NCBI RefSeq assembly: GCF_039530945.1
Contig: NZ_BAAAPC010000023.1
Coordinates: forward strand, 1 to 64,000
DNA: 64,000 bases
Direction of reading: 5' to 3'
From: Nocardiopsis_C rhodophaea
GTDB lineage: Bacteria; Actinomycetota; Actinomycetes; Streptosporangiales; Streptosporangiaceae
Shown here: piece after piece, positions 51,305-59,122 of the stretch
Numbering within the stretch: position 1 is the first letter of the stretch
Layout: every line of letters starts with the position of its first letter
Position numbers and translations under genes: made by a program
The notes under the pieces: generated by a model
Seen by the model: only the letters and a program-made list of their open reading frames with translations
What the model was told of the DNA's origin: nothing
The model's database searches: none

Positions 51305-53005
51305 ATGGCGAAGAGCAACGACGGCGGCGAGCGCGTCATCGCCGACAGGTACCGGCTGCGGAGCAAACTCGGTGCCGGCGGCATGGGCGTCGTGTGGCTG
51401 GCGTGGGACCCCCATCTTGCCCGCGAGGTCGCCGTCAAGGAGGTGCTGCTTCCCGACGGTCTCACCGAGTCCCAGCGCGCGGAGGCGCACGCGCGGGTGC
51501 GGCGCGAGGCCCAGTCGGCCGCCCGCGTCACCCACCCCTCGGTCGTCACCATCCACGACGTCCTCGACGTCGAGGGCCACCCCTGGGTGGTGATGGAGCT
51601 GATCCGCGGCCGGTCGCTGCAGGAGGAGCTGAGCACCGGCGGCCCCCTCGACCTCCGGCGCGTCGCCGCGATCGCGCGGGAACTGCTCGAAGCGGTCCGC
51701 GCCGCCCACGCGGCGGGGGTGATCCACCGCGACATCAAACCCGCGAACGTCATGCTCACCGAGGGCGACCGGGTGACGCTCACCGACTTCGGGATCGCCA
51801 CGGTCGAGGGCGGATCCACCATCACGCGCACCGGCACGCTGGTCGGCTCGCCCGAGTACATGCCGCCGGAGCGGGTCCGCGGTGAGCAGGCGACCAGCGC
51901 CGCGGACCTGTGGAGCGTCGGGGTGACGCTGTACGCGATGTGTGAGGGCGCCTCCCCGTTCCACCGGGAGAGTGTCACCGCGGCGATCGCCGCGGTGCTC
52001 TCGGCCCCGGTCCCGCCCACGGAACGCGCGGGACCGCTGGCGCCGCTCATCCGGGGCCTGCTGGACCGTGACCCGGCGCGACGGCTCACCGCCGACCAGG
52101 CGCTAGGGCTGCTCGGCGAGAGCACGCCATCGCCCGGCCGAACGGCCACCGCGGACCGGGGGCGGCAGGACCCGCCTCCCCACCCCCAGCCACCGCAGGG
52201 GCCCACGACGCCGTATCCCAGCGGTCCGGTGACGCCGCGGCCGCCCGGCTCCGTCACTCCGCGGCCGAACGGCCCGGTCACGCCCCGCCCCGGGGGCCCT
52301 TCGACACCGCACCCGGTGGGAGGGCAGCCCACCGGGGCGATGGCGTTTCCGCCCCCCGGCGGATGGTCCGCGCCGGCCCCCGCTCCCCCGCCTGGGGTGC
52401 CTCCCGCCGCCGGAGCCCACACGCGGCCCGGCGCACGGCGCTCACGTTCGGGGTGGGTGGGGGTCCTCCTTGCCGGGGGCGTGCTCGGTCTCCTGGCCCT
52501 GGTGCCGCTGGTCTGGCTCGCCATGTACGCGGCTGTGGACGGCCCCATGCGCGGCGCCACGACCTATTCCAACGCGTGGTACGCGATCGACCACCCGTCG
52601 GACTGGGAGGTACGCGCGTCCAACGGCGACGATCGCGCTGTCGAGTTCACGCACCCCGACGGCGACGCCCAGCTCCACGTGGAATCGTGGACGATCGAGG
52701 ACTCCGAGCCGCAGAGCGCCTACGAGGTGCTGGTGTCGTTCGACGAGGAGGCCGAGGCCGGGGGCTACGAGACGATCGAGCTCGTCGGGTCCGCACCCGG
52801 CTTCCCGGCGTCCTGGGACGTCGCCTACGCGGAGATCGAATACGTCGATGGCAGCTGGACGACCCCGGAACGGCGGCTGGCCGCGCACGTCGTCGTGAAG
52901 GACGGCGAGGGCTACGTTCTGGTGTGGGACGTCCCGGCCCATGCGGCCACTGACTACCAGGGACTGCACCGATCGATCCTGGACTCCTTCGAGCCCCGGG
53001 CCTGA
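51305..53005 (+). CDS. Transmembrane Ser/Thr protein kinase with extracytoplasmic sensor
   Basis: 566 residues from ATG 51305. A Hanks-type kinase domain covers about 15-270: GAGGMGVVWLAWD glycine loop, VAVKE lysine near 44, HRDIKPANV near 140 and the DFGIAT loop. A Pro-rich juxtamembrane linker with SGPVTPRP/NGPVTPRP repeats runs to about 375. One transmembrane helix (about 385-407) and an outside domain of about 160 residues follow, beginning YSNAWYAIDHPSDWEV and rich in aromatic and acidic residues. That domain resembles PsbP-like folds rather than PASTA repeats, so the signal is unlikely to be plain muropeptide. Neighbours do not reveal a target. Confidence 0.92.
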   Translation: MAKSNDGGERVIADRYRLRSKLGAGGMGVVWLAWDPHLAREVAVKEVLLPDGLTESQRAEAHARVRREAQSAARVTHPSVVTIHDVLDVEGHPWVVMELIRGRSLQEELSTGGPLDLRRVAAIARELLEAVRAAHAAGVIHRDIKPANVMLTEGDRVTLTDFGIATVEGGSTITRTGTLVGSPEYMPPERVRGEQATSAADLWSVGVTLYAMCEGASPFHRESVTAAIAAVLSAPVPPTERAGPLAPLIRGLLDRDPARRLTADQALGLLGESTPSPGRTATADRGRQDPPPHPQPPQGPTTPYPSGPVTPRPPGSVTPRPNGPVTPRPGGPSTPHPVGGQPTGAMAFPPPGGWSAPAPAPPPGVPPAAGAHTRPGARRSRSGWVGVLLAGGVLGLLALVPLVWLAMYAAVDGPMRGATTYSNAWYAIDHPSDWEVRASNGDDRAVEFTHPDGDAQLHVESWTIEDSEPQSAYEVLVSFDEEAEAGGYETIELVGSAPGFPASWDVAYAEIEYVDGSWTTPERRLAAHVVVKDGEGYVLVWDVPAHAATDYQGLHRSILDSFEPRA

Positions 53006-53045
53006 TCCGTGCTTCCCCGTGGATCCGCCTGGTCGCCCTGTCGGG

Positions 53046-53132
53046 TCACCCTGCTTCGACCGGGGGCGAGGAGTCCCGGCACCAGGGGCAGATGGCTTTA
53101 CCCTGCTTGTCTCTGCCGCACATTCGGCACAT
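53046..53132 (-). CDS. 28-residue CxxC-CxxC micro-ORF (zinc-ribbon-like)
   Basis: ATG 53132 to TGA 53046 encodes MCRMCGRDKQGKAICPWC, then ten more residues (ends PPVEAG). Cys2, Cys5, Cys15 and Cys18 give CxxC-x9-CxxC, enough to bind one zinc. AGCAGGG lies seven bases upstream of the ATG. It begins 21 bp after the stop of the 53154-53441 gene on the same strand and would be co-transcribed. Protein expression is not proven; the spacing of the cysteines is the main evidence. Confidence 0.5.
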   Translation of the reverse strand: MCRMCGRDKQGKAICPWCRDSSPPVEAG

Positions 53133-53153
53133 ATGACCCTGCTCTACCTAGCG

Positions 53154-53441
53154 CTACATACTGGGGGCGATGACGACCCGGTACACCTGGCCGGGTGTCG
53201 TGGCGGCGATGTCGACCCGGAAGTCGGCGACGTTCACCGCCTGCTGCACGTCGTCGGCGAGGATCGGGGACGAGTCGAGCGGGTGCAGCCACTTCCGCAC
53301 CACCGATACCGCGTCCTCTACGGTACGTGCCGTGTCCTGGTGGGTCGGAGTGATCTTGCGGCCGGGGTTGTCCACATGGCTGATAGCGATTCGGTACACG
53401 CCGCGCTCCAGGGCCGGGGGATGTCGTCTCGTCTCCGCCAC
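53154..53441 (-). CDS. Small hypothetical protein
   Basis: 95 residues from GTG 53441, which has GGGAGG six bases upstream; the frame extends to 53510 without a better start. It is soluble, has no cysteine, and ends with beta-rich segments (VADFRVDIAATTPGQVYRVVIAPSM). GVYRIAISHVDNPG and DAVSVVRKWLHPLD suggest a compact alpha/beta fold. I do not recognise the family. A cysteine-rich micro-ORF follows closely on the same strand. Confidence 0.62.
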   Translation of the reverse strand: MAETRRHPPALERGVYRIAISHVDNPGRKITPTHQDTARTVEDAVSVVRKWLHPLDSSPILADDVQQAVNVADFRVDIAATTPGQVYRVVIAPSM

Positions 53442-53567
53442 CGTAACCTCCCGCTCCGGGGCCTGTCCGGACCCCGGCCTGAGCCGGTCACCCGATCCGG
53501 GCGGCCCCACGGATCTCGGTGACGGCGAGGAATGCTGGGTGTACCCCGGGAACGCTCCGGCGAATCG

Positions 53568-53603
53568 CGGTGGGCCCGCGGGCTGACGCCCGCGGGCCCA
53601 CCG
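53568..53603. terminator. Perfect 16-bp hairpin after the SLT-type muralytic gene
   Basis: CGGTGGGCCCGCGGGC (53568-53583) pairs perfectly with 53588-53603 around a TGAC loop. It lies 42 bp downstream of the stop of the minus-strand gene at 53645, and upstream of the 53154-53441 gene. No U-tract. Confidence 0.75.
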
Positions 53604-53644
53604 TGCACGCGCGGCCTCGGCTCACGCCATCGCACGCCGCTGGA

Positions 53645-54307
53645 TCAGTACCACCCGTTGGCCTGTGAGTGCGCCCAGGCGCCGCAGGGGTTGTCATAGC
53701 GGCCCTGGATGTAGCCCAGGCCCCACTTGATCTGGGTGGCCGGGTTGGTCTCCCAGTCGGAACCGGCGCTGGCCATCTTGCTTCCGGGTAGCGCCTGCGG
53801 AATGCCGTAGGCGCCGGAACTGGCATTCTTGGCCTGGTGGTTCCAGTTGCTCTCCTTCTCCCACAGCGGTTCGAGGCAGGTGAACTGCTCCTGCCCCCAG
53901 CCGTAGTCGCCGAGCATGGCCTTGGCGATCGCCTTGGGGTCGCCGGTGGGAACCGGGGTGTCGGAGTCGCCGGAGTCGTCGTCCGCTTCGTCCTCCGCCT
54001 CCTCTTCTTCCTTCTCCTCCTTGAGGGAGCCCGTTCCCGAGCTCACCGCGGAGTTCCCGGCCTGCTCCATCAGTCCCTTGGCCTCTTCACGCCGCCGAGC
54101 CAGGTCCTCATCGGAGTCCGGCTCACTGGCGGCGAAGAAGTCGTCGGGGGCGGCCTCGGGGGGCCGCGCCGCGGTGGCGGCTGAGGCGGCCAGCCCGGGG
54201 TCGGCGCCGGTGTCCGCGAACGCGGTCACCGCGAAGGTCACGCCTGCGACCAGCGTCGCGGAGCCCACGGCCGTAGCCGCCCGCAACGAGATCCGGTTGA
54301 GTAGCAC
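53645..54307 (-). CDS. Secreted lytic transglycosylase (SLT-like) sharing its N-terminus with the adjacent RPF
   Basis: 220 residues from GTG 54307, with AAAGGG upstream. A Sec signal (about 1-31, ending VTAFADT) is followed by a DDFFAASEPDSDEDLARRREEAK segment and an acidic, Glu-rich linker. The catalytic domain is C-terminal (about 125-220): LEPLWEKESNWNHQAKNASSGAYGIPQ, with Glu likely catalytic, and GLGYIQGRYDNPCGAWAHS. That is a soluble lytic transglycosylase-like fold. The N-terminal half and signal closely parallel those of the RPF-type gene at 54807-55418, and both promoters carry the same CRP-type site. Confidence 0.88.
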   Translation of the reverse strand: MLLNRISLRAATAVGSATLVAGVTFAVTAFADTGADPGLAASAATAARPPEAAPDDFFAASEPDSDEDLARRREEAKGLMEQAGNSAVSSGTGSLKEEKEEEEAEDEADDDSGDSDTPVPTGDPKAIAKAMLGDYGWGQEQFTCLEPLWEKESNWNHQAKNASSGAYGIPQALPGSKMASAGSDWETNPATQIKWGLGYIQGRYDNPCGAWAHSQANGWY

Positions 54308-54580
54308 AAATCGCCCTTTCGCCAGTCACGCGCCCGGCGGTGACGCGCGTGATCGACCTCGGCCCCGGGAGTCACAGGTCGGATTGCCATGGGGAGTTGA
54401 GCGGCGGATGTAGCAGAGGGGGCGCGACCGCCGGCCGCCCCGCCGCATTCGCGACCTCGCGCACGGGGTCTGGGGGTCCGTGGGGGTGTCACATCGGTAC
54501 CCGTCCCGCGCTCCGGGGGACTCCTTATGGAACGGATCCAACCCTGCCGCATCGACACAGAAGACCACGCAAAATCCACC
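54308..54580 (-). other. Long 5' leader of the SLT-type gene
   Basis: The promoter-proximal part (about 54507-54550) shares a block with the leader of the RPF-type gene (about 55589-55630); on the minus strand both read GCGG-AGGGT-GGA-CCGTTC. In both copies the block starts about 31 bp from the CRP-type palindrome. The 200-nt leader that follows is much longer than needed and contains several GC hairpins. Cyclic-di-AMP (ydaO-type) riboswitches are known ahead of rpf genes in actinobacteria, but I cannot confirm its conserved core here. Confidence 0.45.
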
Positions 54581-54596
54581 TATGACGTGAATCACA
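54581..54596 (-). promoter_or_regulatory. CRP-type operator of the SLT-type gene
   Basis: The minus strand reads TGTGATTCACGTCATA, one mismatch from the CRP consensus TGTGA-N6-TCACA. The half-sites and the six central bases are identical to the site at 55661-55676. It lies 274 bp before the start codon. In Mycobacterium tuberculosis, CRP (Rv3676) activates rpfA through such a site, which supports the reading. Confidence 0.7.
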
Positions 54597-54740
54597 CCAC
54601 ACACGGTAAACATTGAGCCAAGTCCCACCTGCGTTGATGCACACTGAGTGATCACGCGTCACAGGGGAGAACCGCTTGCGCGGGCGCCTCGCCGCGGCGG
54701 CGTCCGCCACGCGAACCGCATTCCCGGGCAGGACGCGGTT

Positions 54741-54771
54741 CGGGCCCCGCGATCGGTGATCGCGGGGCCCG
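54741..54771. terminator. Hairpin terminator of the RPF-type gene
   Basis: CGGGCCCCGCGATC (54741-54754) pairs perfectly with GATCGCGGGGCCCG (54758-54771) around a GGT loop, 35 bp after the gene's stop on the minus strand. Confidence 0.75.
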
Positions 54772-54806
54772 AAGGGACCTCGACGGAGCCGGGCGCTCCG
54801 AGGGGC

Positions 54807-55418
54807 TCAGTCGAACAGGTGCTGGCCGCACTCCGGCCACTGGCCCTGCCAGTTGCCGTTGACCATGGTGTAGAGCTTCTTGGCGCGCATCGTCTGCTCG
54901 TCGGCGCTCGCCTCGGCGGGTGACCCCGTCCCACCGGCCGAGTGCCATGTGGACATGCTGAACTGGTAGAGGCCGTAGTACCCGGCGGGGCTCACCTTTG
55001 CGGGGTCGCCGCCCGACTCGCACGCGGCCAGGGCGCTCCAGTTGAGGCCGTCGACGGCGCCGCCGATATTGGGATCGATCGCCCCGTCGGAGCCGCCCGC
55101 GTCATCTTCGTCCTTCTCCTCGGGCTCTTCCTTCACCTCCGCGGCCGAACCCGTTCCCGTCGTGACGGCCGCTCCGCTGGCCGCGTCGATCCGCTGCTGT
55201 GCCTGTTCGCGCTGCTTGCGCAGGTCGGTCTCGGAGATCCGCTCGGTGGCGGCGAAGAAGTCGTCGGAGGCGTCCGAGGTCGGCCGCAGCGCGGAGACCG
55301 CCTGGCCGGGGTCCGCGTCGGAGTCGGCATACGCGGCGACAACGAAGGCCACCCCCGCGATCGCCGACGCGGCGCCGACGCCCGCGGCCAGCCGTCCTGA
55401 GATCCGGTTGAGTAACAC
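54807..55418 (-). CDS. Resuscitation-promoting factor-type muralytic enzyme
   Basis: 203 residues from GTG 55418, with AAGGGGGGA upstream; an ATG at 55460 has no site. A Sec signal (about 1-31, ending VVAAYAD) is followed by a DDFFAATERISETDLRKQREQA helix and an acidic linker. The RPF domain occupies about 130-203: LNWSALAACESGGDPAKVSPAGYYGLYQFSMSTWHSAGG, with catalytic Glu in CESGG. RPFs cleave peptidoglycan and promote exit from dormancy and spore germination. The second codon is TTA. A CRP-type palindrome lies 243 bp upstream, overlapping the phoD stop codon. Confidence 0.92.
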   Translation of the reverse strand: MLLNRISGRLAAGVGAASAIAGVAFVVAAYADSDADPGQAVSALRPTSDASDDFFAATERISETDLRKQREQAQQRIDAASGAAVTTGTGSAAEVKEEPEEKDEDDAGGSDGAIDPNIGGAVDGLNWSALAACESGGDPAKVSPAGYYGLYQFSMSTWHSAGGTGSPAEASADEQTMRAKKLYTMVNGNWQGQWPECGQHLFD

Positions 55419-55660
55419 GAGTCCCCCCTTCTGTTCGCCGTTCGCGCGTCGAACCTTCACGCGCGGGCGACGTCACCCCCGGCAGCGCGCCGATGACGCC
55501 TGCCGTGCCGGCAGGTGGACGGCCCCGCCGTCGCACAACCATGCGCATGCGTTGCGTCGCTCTGTGTAACCACACGTTGGCATGTTCACGCACTCCGGGA
55601 GTTCGTACAGAACGGGTCCCACCCTTCCGCACCCCGAAGAAGCGGAAGGGGCATTCGCTG

Positions 55661-55676
55661 TGTGACGTGAATCACA
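55661..55676 (-). promoter_or_regulatory. CRP-type operator of the RPF-type gene
   Basis: The minus strand reads TGTGATTCACGTCACA, a perfect TGTGA-N6-TCACA palindrome. Its first TGA is also the stop codon of the phosphodiesterase gene (55672-55674). The site, its central six bases and the block about 31 bp downstream are shared with the neighbouring SLT-type gene. Confidence 0.8.
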
Positions 55677-57240
55677 TCTTGCCTCGCTGGCGGCGGGCCG
55701 GCCGCCCCCGCGGCGTCAACGTCGTGGACCAGAGGGTGTCGCCGTTGCCGTCGCGCAGGTACACCGTGAGGTCGCGCGTCTCGCGGTCGATCTCGACCTC
55801 CCCGAAGTGCTGGAAACCCTCCATGGGGGAGACGTTGGCGCGCGGCGGCGCCTGGACGAAGACCGCCTCGGGACCGAATGTCGGGTCGAGCTCGTTGGGG
55901 CCGAACGCCCCCGCGTGCAGCGGGCCGGAGACGAACTCCCAGAACGGCGTGAACTCCGGGCCGCTCGCGCGCTCCGGCGCGTAGTGGTGCGCCGCCGTGT
56001 AGTGCACGTCCGCCGTCAGCCAGACGACGTCGCGCACGCCGTCGCTGTGCAGCCGGCGCAGCACCCACGCGATCTCGGCCTCCCGACCGCGCGGGACGCC
56101 CGGCCGACCGTTGGCGACCGCCTCGATGTCGTCCCCATCGGGCACGACCAGGCCGATCGGCATATCGGAGGCGACGACCTTCCAGGTCGCGGTGGAGGCC
56201 GCCATCTCCCGCACCAGCCACCGGGCCTGGACCTCGCCGAGGATCCGTTCGCGGTCGGCCGTGCCCGGCGAGTTGGGGTCCCGGTAGGGGCGCATGTCGA
56301 TGACGAAGGCATCAAGCTCGGGACCGTAGGAGAGCTTGCGGTAGACGCGGCCGTCGACGGCCTCGGTGGGGATGATCGGCTGCCACTCGTGAAACGCCCG
56401 GTGGGCGCGGGCGGCCAGCACGTCGACGCGGCGCTCGGTGTAGCGGTCGTCGTCCAGGACCTCGCCCGGGTACCAGTTGTTGACGACCTCGTGGTCGTCC
56501 CACTGGACGATATGCGGGACACGCGCGGCGAACGCGCGGACGCCGTCGTCGAGCAGGTTGTAGGCGAACTGGCCGCGGAACTCCGCCAGGGTCTCGGCGA
56601 CCTTGCTCTTCTCCTCGGTCACCAGGTTGCTCCAGGTCCGGCCGTCAGGCAGGGCGACTCTGTCCCGCAGCGGCCCGTCCGCGTAGCACGTGTCGCCGCT
56701 GTGCACGAAGAAGTCGGGATCGCGGTCGGCCATGGCGCCATAGATCGGCATCCCGCCGATGTCGGGGTTGATCCCCCAGCCCTGCCCGGCGACATCGCCC
56801 GACCAGAGGAAGCGGATCGGACCGTCCCCGCCGCCGGGAACGCGGAACGAGCCCTCGACGGGTTCGCTGGCGTACCTGCCGGATTCGGCGCGCACCCGCA
56901 GGTGGACGCGCGTGCCCGGCTCCACCCCGGTGATCCGTACCCGCCCGGTCCCGTCGTGCGCTCGGGTCAGCATCGGGCCGCGGACGACGCGGGCGTCGGA
57001 GAAGTCCGGCCGGGAGGAGACCTCCACGATCATCCGCGCGGCGCGGTCCGCCCGGGTCCACACCACGGCGCCGTCAGCGCGCGGATCGCCGAGCTGGACG
57101 CCGTGGGTGAGAACGGGCCGGTTTCGGCCCTGGGCGAGGGCAGGGGCAGCTCCGGGGGCGACGGCGGTGGCCAGCCCGACGGCGCCGGAGGTGAGCAGGG
57201 CGCGTCGGGACACCGGGGACGCGGGGGATCGTTCGGCCAT
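55672..57240 (-). CDS. phoD: PhoD-family alkaline phosphatase / phosphodiesterase
   Basis: 522 residues from ATG 57240, with GGAGGAG upstream; a longer frame is unsupported. The signal is of Tat type (SPVSRRALLTSGAVGLATAV). An N-terminal Ig-like domain (about 40-140) precedes the metallophosphoesterase core, with HSGDTCYADG, WDDHEVVNNW, and DVHYTAAHHY as metal-binding blocks. Tat export suits the Fe3+/Ca2+ cofactor of PhoD. It releases phosphate from phosphate mono- and diesters, including teichoic acids, outside the cell. Downstream of the gene, the RPF promoter starts inside its stop codon. Confidence 0.92.
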   Translation of the reverse strand: MAERSPASPVSRRALLTSGAVGLATAVAPGAAPALAQGRNRPVLTHGVQLGDPRADGAVVWTRADRAARMIVEVSSRPDFSDARVVRGPMLTRAHDGTGRVRITGVEPGTRVHLRVRAESGRYASEPVEGSFRVPGGGDGPIRFLWSGDVAGQGWGINPDIGGMPIYGAMADRDPDFFVHSGDTCYADGPLRDRVALPDGRTWSNLVTEEKSKVAETLAEFRGQFAYNLLDDGVRAFAARVPHIVQWDDHEVVNNWYPGEVLDDDRYTERRVDVLAARAHRAFHEWQPIIPTEAVDGRVYRKLSYGPELDAFVIDMRPYRDPNSPGTADRERILGEVQARWLVREMAASTATWKVVASDMPIGLVVPDGDDIEAVANGRPGVPRGREAEIAWVLRRLHSDGVRDVVWLTADVHYTAAHHYAPERASGPEFTPFWEFVSGPLHAGAFGPNELDPTFGPEAVFVQAPPRANVSPMEGFQHFGEVEIDRETRDLTVYLRDGNGDTLWSTTLTPRGRPARRQRGKM

Positions 57241-57442
57241 GCGTGGCTCCTCCGTGCAGGGACAAGACGCGCACGGCAATCTACGCCAGCGGCCCCGACC
57301 CCCACCCGAACGCACGCCGACCGCAGCGTGAACACAGCGACCGCCCAGGCTGGCCCGCTCCCGCGACGATCGCGGGGACACCGGCCGGATCACGGCCGAC
57401 AATCACGTCGATGCCTCGGGTCATCGCAGGTGGGAGTGCGGG

Positions 57443-57474
57443 GTGTGTGCGGGCGGCGCGCCGCCCGCACACAC
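57443..57474. terminator. 32-bp perfect palindrome after the PhoH gene
   Basis: GTGTGTGCGGGCGGCG (57443-57458) is followed directly by its exact complement (57459-57474), so the folded loop would use the innermost four bases. It ends 4 bp from the stop of the minus-strand PhoH gene and is probably its terminator. Confidence 0.7.
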
Positions 57475-57478
57475 CGGG

Positions 57479-58828
57479 TCAGCCTTCCAGCATCTCGGTG
57501 ACGAGCGCGGCGATCGGGGAGCGCTCGGAGCGGGTGAGCGTGATGTGCGAGAAGAGCGGGTGGCCCTTGAGCTTCTCGATCACCGCGACAACCCCGTCGT
57601 ACCGGCCCACCCGCAGGTTGTCGCTCTGCGCGACGTCGTGGGTGAGCACCACGCGGGAGTTCTCGCCGAGCCGCGAGAGCACCGTGAGCAGGACCCCCCG
57701 CTCCAGGGACTGGGCCTCGTCGACGATGACGAACGCGTCGTGGAGCGAGCGGCCCCGGATGTGGGTGAGCGGCAGGACCTCCAGCATGCCCCGGTCGACG
57801 ACCTCCTCGATGACCTCGGGCGTGGTGACCGCGGAGAGGGTGTCGTGCACCGCCTGGGACCAGGGCGACATCTTCTCGTTCTCGGTGCCGGGAAGGTAGC
57901 CGAGGTCCTGGCCGCCGACCGCGTACAGCGGACGAAACACCATGACCTTGCGGTACCGGCCCTTCTCCAGCACCGCGTCGAGCCCGGCGCACAGCGCGAG
58001 CGCGGACTTGCCGGTGCCGGCGCGGCCGCCGAGCGAGACGATGCCGACGTCGGGGTCGGTCAGCAGGTCGAGCGCGATGCGCTGCTCGGCGCTGCGTCCG
58101 TGCAGGCCGAAGACGTCGCGGTCGCCCCGGACCACCTTCACCGACTTGTCGGGAAGGACCCGGCCCAGTGCCTTGCCGCGCTCCGAGACCAGCACGAGTC
58201 CGGTGTGGCAGGGCAGGTCGCGGGCCTCCTCGATGTCGGCCGTCCCGTTCTCGAAGAGCGCGGACACCTCGTGCGCGGGGACCTCCAGTTCGGCCATGCC
58301 GGTCCAGCCGTGCTCGATGGCGAGTTCGGCGCGGTACTCCTCGGCCGCCAGGCCGATGGACGACGCCTTGATGCGCATCGGCAGGTCCTTGCTGACCAGC
58401 ACGACGTCGCCCGTGTCGTGCAGATTGCGGGCGACGGTGAGGATCCGGGTGTCGTTGTCGCCGAGCCGGAATCCGGCCGGGAGGACGGACTGGTCGCTGT
58501 GGTTGAGCTCTACCCGCAGCGTGCCGCCCTGCTCGTTGACCGGGACGTCGACGTCGAGACTCCCCTGGGCGACCCGGAGGTCGTCCAGCCTGCGCAGCGC
58601 CTCCCGGGCGAAGTAGCCCAGTTCCGGGTGGTGGCGCTTGCTCTCCAGTTCGGTGATCACCACGATCGGCAGGACCACCCCGTGCTCGGCGAATCGGGTG
58701 ATCGCCATCGGGTCGGCCAGCAGGACGCTGGTGTCGAGCACGTAGGTTCGCCGCTGTTCCGTCCCCGTCAGCGGAGCGGACGTGTCGAGGGTGTCGAGAT
58801 CGCGGCGGTAGGTCGAGGAACTAGCCAC
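57479..58828 (-). CDS. PhoH-family protein with N-terminal PIN domain
   Basis: 449 residues from GTG 58828, with AAGGGGAG upstream. The PIN ribonuclease domain covers about 20-165 (RTYVLDTSVLLADPMAI, GDNDTRILTVARNL). The PhoH ATPase domain spans about 220-445: GRAGTGKSALALCAG, RPLYAVGGQDLGYLPG, and IVDEAQSLERG as Walker B. PIN-PhoH fusions (PhoH2) are known RNA helicases/ribonucleases in mycobacteria and relatives. A toxin-like role has been shown only when paired with a partner gene, and none is seen here. Confidence 0.92.
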   Translation of the reverse strand: MASSSTYRRDLDTLDTSAPLTGTEQRRTYVLDTSVLLADPMAITRFAEHGVVLPIVVITELESKRHHPELGYFAREALRRLDDLRVAQGSLDVDVPVNEQGGTLRVELNHSDQSVLPAGFRLGDNDTRILTVARNLHDTGDVVLVSKDLPMRIKASSIGLAAEEYRAELAIEHGWTGMAELEVPAHEVSALFENGTADIEEARDLPCHTGLVLVSERGKALGRVLPDKSVKVVRGDRDVFGLHGRSAEQRIALDLLTDPDVGIVSLGGRAGTGKSALALCAGLDAVLEKGRYRKVMVFRPLYAVGGQDLGYLPGTENEKMSPWSQAVHDTLSAVTTPEVIEEVVDRGMLEVLPLTHIRGRSLHDAFVIVDEAQSLERGVLLTVLSRLGENSRVVLTHDVAQSDNLRVGRYDGVVAVIEKLKGHPLFSHITLTRSERSPIAALVTEMLEG

Positions 58829-59122
58829 TCGTTCTCCCCTTGGGCACCACGAAGGCGCCCTTCTCTCACGGGATACCAAGGACCGGGACCAGCCCCGACA
58901 GGGCCGGGACCGGCCCTCGTCACCATGAGTTCCTCGTGCGACCAGGACCTCAACCGTTCGGGGCCTCCCGTGTGGACAGATACGCACCATCCACTGCTAT
59001 TGACGGTACCGACGTCCCACAGAAGAGCAAGACCCCCAGGTGAGACGGCATGTGAACGCCCGGTAACACGCGTCTTCCTCCTTTCCCCGCTGGTGTCCGG
59101 GTGAGGGTGGAGGGGGGCCGGC

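Noticed and set aside
54308..54530. ydaO-type c-di-AMP riboswitch
   Set aside because: The genetic context fits, but I could not recognise the conserved core by eye, so no riboswitch is annotated.
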